Shown here in pieces: positions 13,396 to 13,856 of a DNA stretch of 13,856 bases. The stretch comes from an uncultured bacterium (GTDB lineage Bacteria > Cyanobacteriota > Vampirovibrionia > Gastranaerophilales > Gastranaerophilaceae): assembly GCA_948684385.1 (NCBI GenBank), contig CAPQCU010000032.1, forward strand, positions 1 through 13,856, written 5' to 3'. Numbering within the stretch: the first letter of the stretch is position 1; each line of letters opens with the position of its first letter. A program made the translations under genes and the position numbers. Below the pieces are notes generated by a model. The model ran no database searches. It saw nothing but the letters and a program-made list of their open reading frames with translations, and had not been told where the DNA came from.

Positions 13396-13856
13396 CTACA
13401 AGCTTAATGTCAGGTTTTGCAGCAAAACCAACTGTGGCAATTTCTCTACGCTATAAAAAATCTTTGAATGCTCCATAAAGCTTTCAGGATTTGCGCTCAC
13501 AAAAATCTCTTCCGTACCCTTTGCGCCGGAAGTATTCAGTTCCATATCATTTTTTATATACTCAACAAAAATTTCAGCAGGATCAATAAACAAATTTTCC
13601 GGAGCAAGACGGGTTAAAACTGATTTCAAATAAGGATAGTGAGTACATCCGAGGATTATTTTTTCAGGAGCAAAAAGTTTCATTTTATTAAGCTGAATAC
13701 TTACATCTTCTGCCGCATTTGCGTAATTACTGCTTTCCACAATCGGCACCCAGTTCGGGCAGGCAATTTCTTTAACCTGCAAATCCGGATTGTATTTTTG
13801 CAGCTCACGGGTGTAAACACCTGATTTTACAGTTGCTTCCGTTGCAAAAACTCCTA
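13396..13856 (-). CDS. murI: Glutamate racemase (C-terminal part; 5' end outside window)
   Basis: The frame is open to the right edge, leaving about 152 C-terminal residues of a protein that is usually near 265. The enzyme makes D-glutamate for peptidoglycan. Visible motifs are GVFATEATVKSGVYTREL near the edge, ACPNWVPIVE (the ACPxFVPxVE motif), and LGCTHYPYLK, which holds the second catalytic Cys and its His. The TTG at 13782 is internal, not a start. The first catalytic Cys lies outside the window. The stop codon (TAG, 13396-13398) touches the tsaD stop with no intervening base. Confidence 0.93.
   Translation of the reverse strand, partial: GVFATEATVKSGVYTRELQKYNPDLQVKEIACPNWVPIVESSNYANAAEDVSIQLNKMKLFAPEKIILGCTHYPYLKSVLTRLAPENLFIDPAEIFVEYIKNDMELNTSGAKGTEEIFVSANPESFMEHSKIFYSVEKLPQLVLLQNLTLSL

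Noticed and set aside
1..13856. CRISPR arrays, insertion sequences or a phage module
   Set aside because: No regularly spaced repeats, transposase, integrase or phage structural genes are visible on either strand.

Overview
The window looks like an AT-rich chromosomal segment of an uncultured, probably gut-associated bacterium. My best guess is the non-photosynthetic cyanobacterial sister group (Melainabacteria/Vampirovibrionia, order Gastranaerophilales). The guess rests on the low-GC coding style, ordinary bacterial housekeeping genes mixed with unrecognised small proteins, and two unrelated proteins that share an N-terminal NFQG tag, which I recall from that group but cannot verify here. 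The lineage is inference. I see no integrase, transposase, insertion sequence, CRISPR array or rRNA.

Left part (1-3055, + strand, accessory). A very large protein, cut at its start by the window edge, carries what reads as a divergent RelA/SpoT-type nucleotidyltransferase domain, followed by a second unrecognised domain and a helical tail. A 148-residue NFQG-tagged protein follows 42 nt later. A strong, nearly symmetric terminator closes the pair and also serves the convergent gene.

Middle part (3052-7753). On the - strand, a membrane proton-pumping pyrophosphatase (hppA) belongs to the K+-independent kind but is divergent in sequence, with an apparent cleavable signal peptide. Back-to-back promoters drive hppA one way and a tRNA-Leu(UAG) the other. 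Directly behind the tRNA terminator lies a GNAT-like gene with the NFQG tag, then a two-gene unit of unrecognised proteins (292 and 130 residues) that ends in a bidirectional terminator.

Right part (7754-13856, mostly - strand, housekeeping). Reading leftward: obgE (ribosome-assembly GTPase, TTG start), tadA (tRNA A34 deaminase), a DUF2400/TIGR02757 protein and a membrane-anchored TPR protein form an overlapping, probably co-transcribed cluster. They are followed by pheA (prephenate dehydratase) and rpsO (ribosomal protein S15), whose leader holds two tiny ORFs and a hairpin. tsaD (tRNA t6A synthesis) runs divergently from obgE and appears leaderless, sharing an interleaved -10 region with obgE. 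It ends exactly against a convergent, truncated murI (glutamate racemase). The housekeeping theme is translation: tRNA modification (tadA, tsaD), ribosome assembly (obgE) and ribosomal protein (rpsO). An 8-base element, GGGGTAAA on the - strand, occurs five times here and only at gene boundaries.

The most interesting candidate for something undescribed is the first gene pair: an alarmone-synthetase-like fold fused to an unknown domain, next to a small tagged protein.
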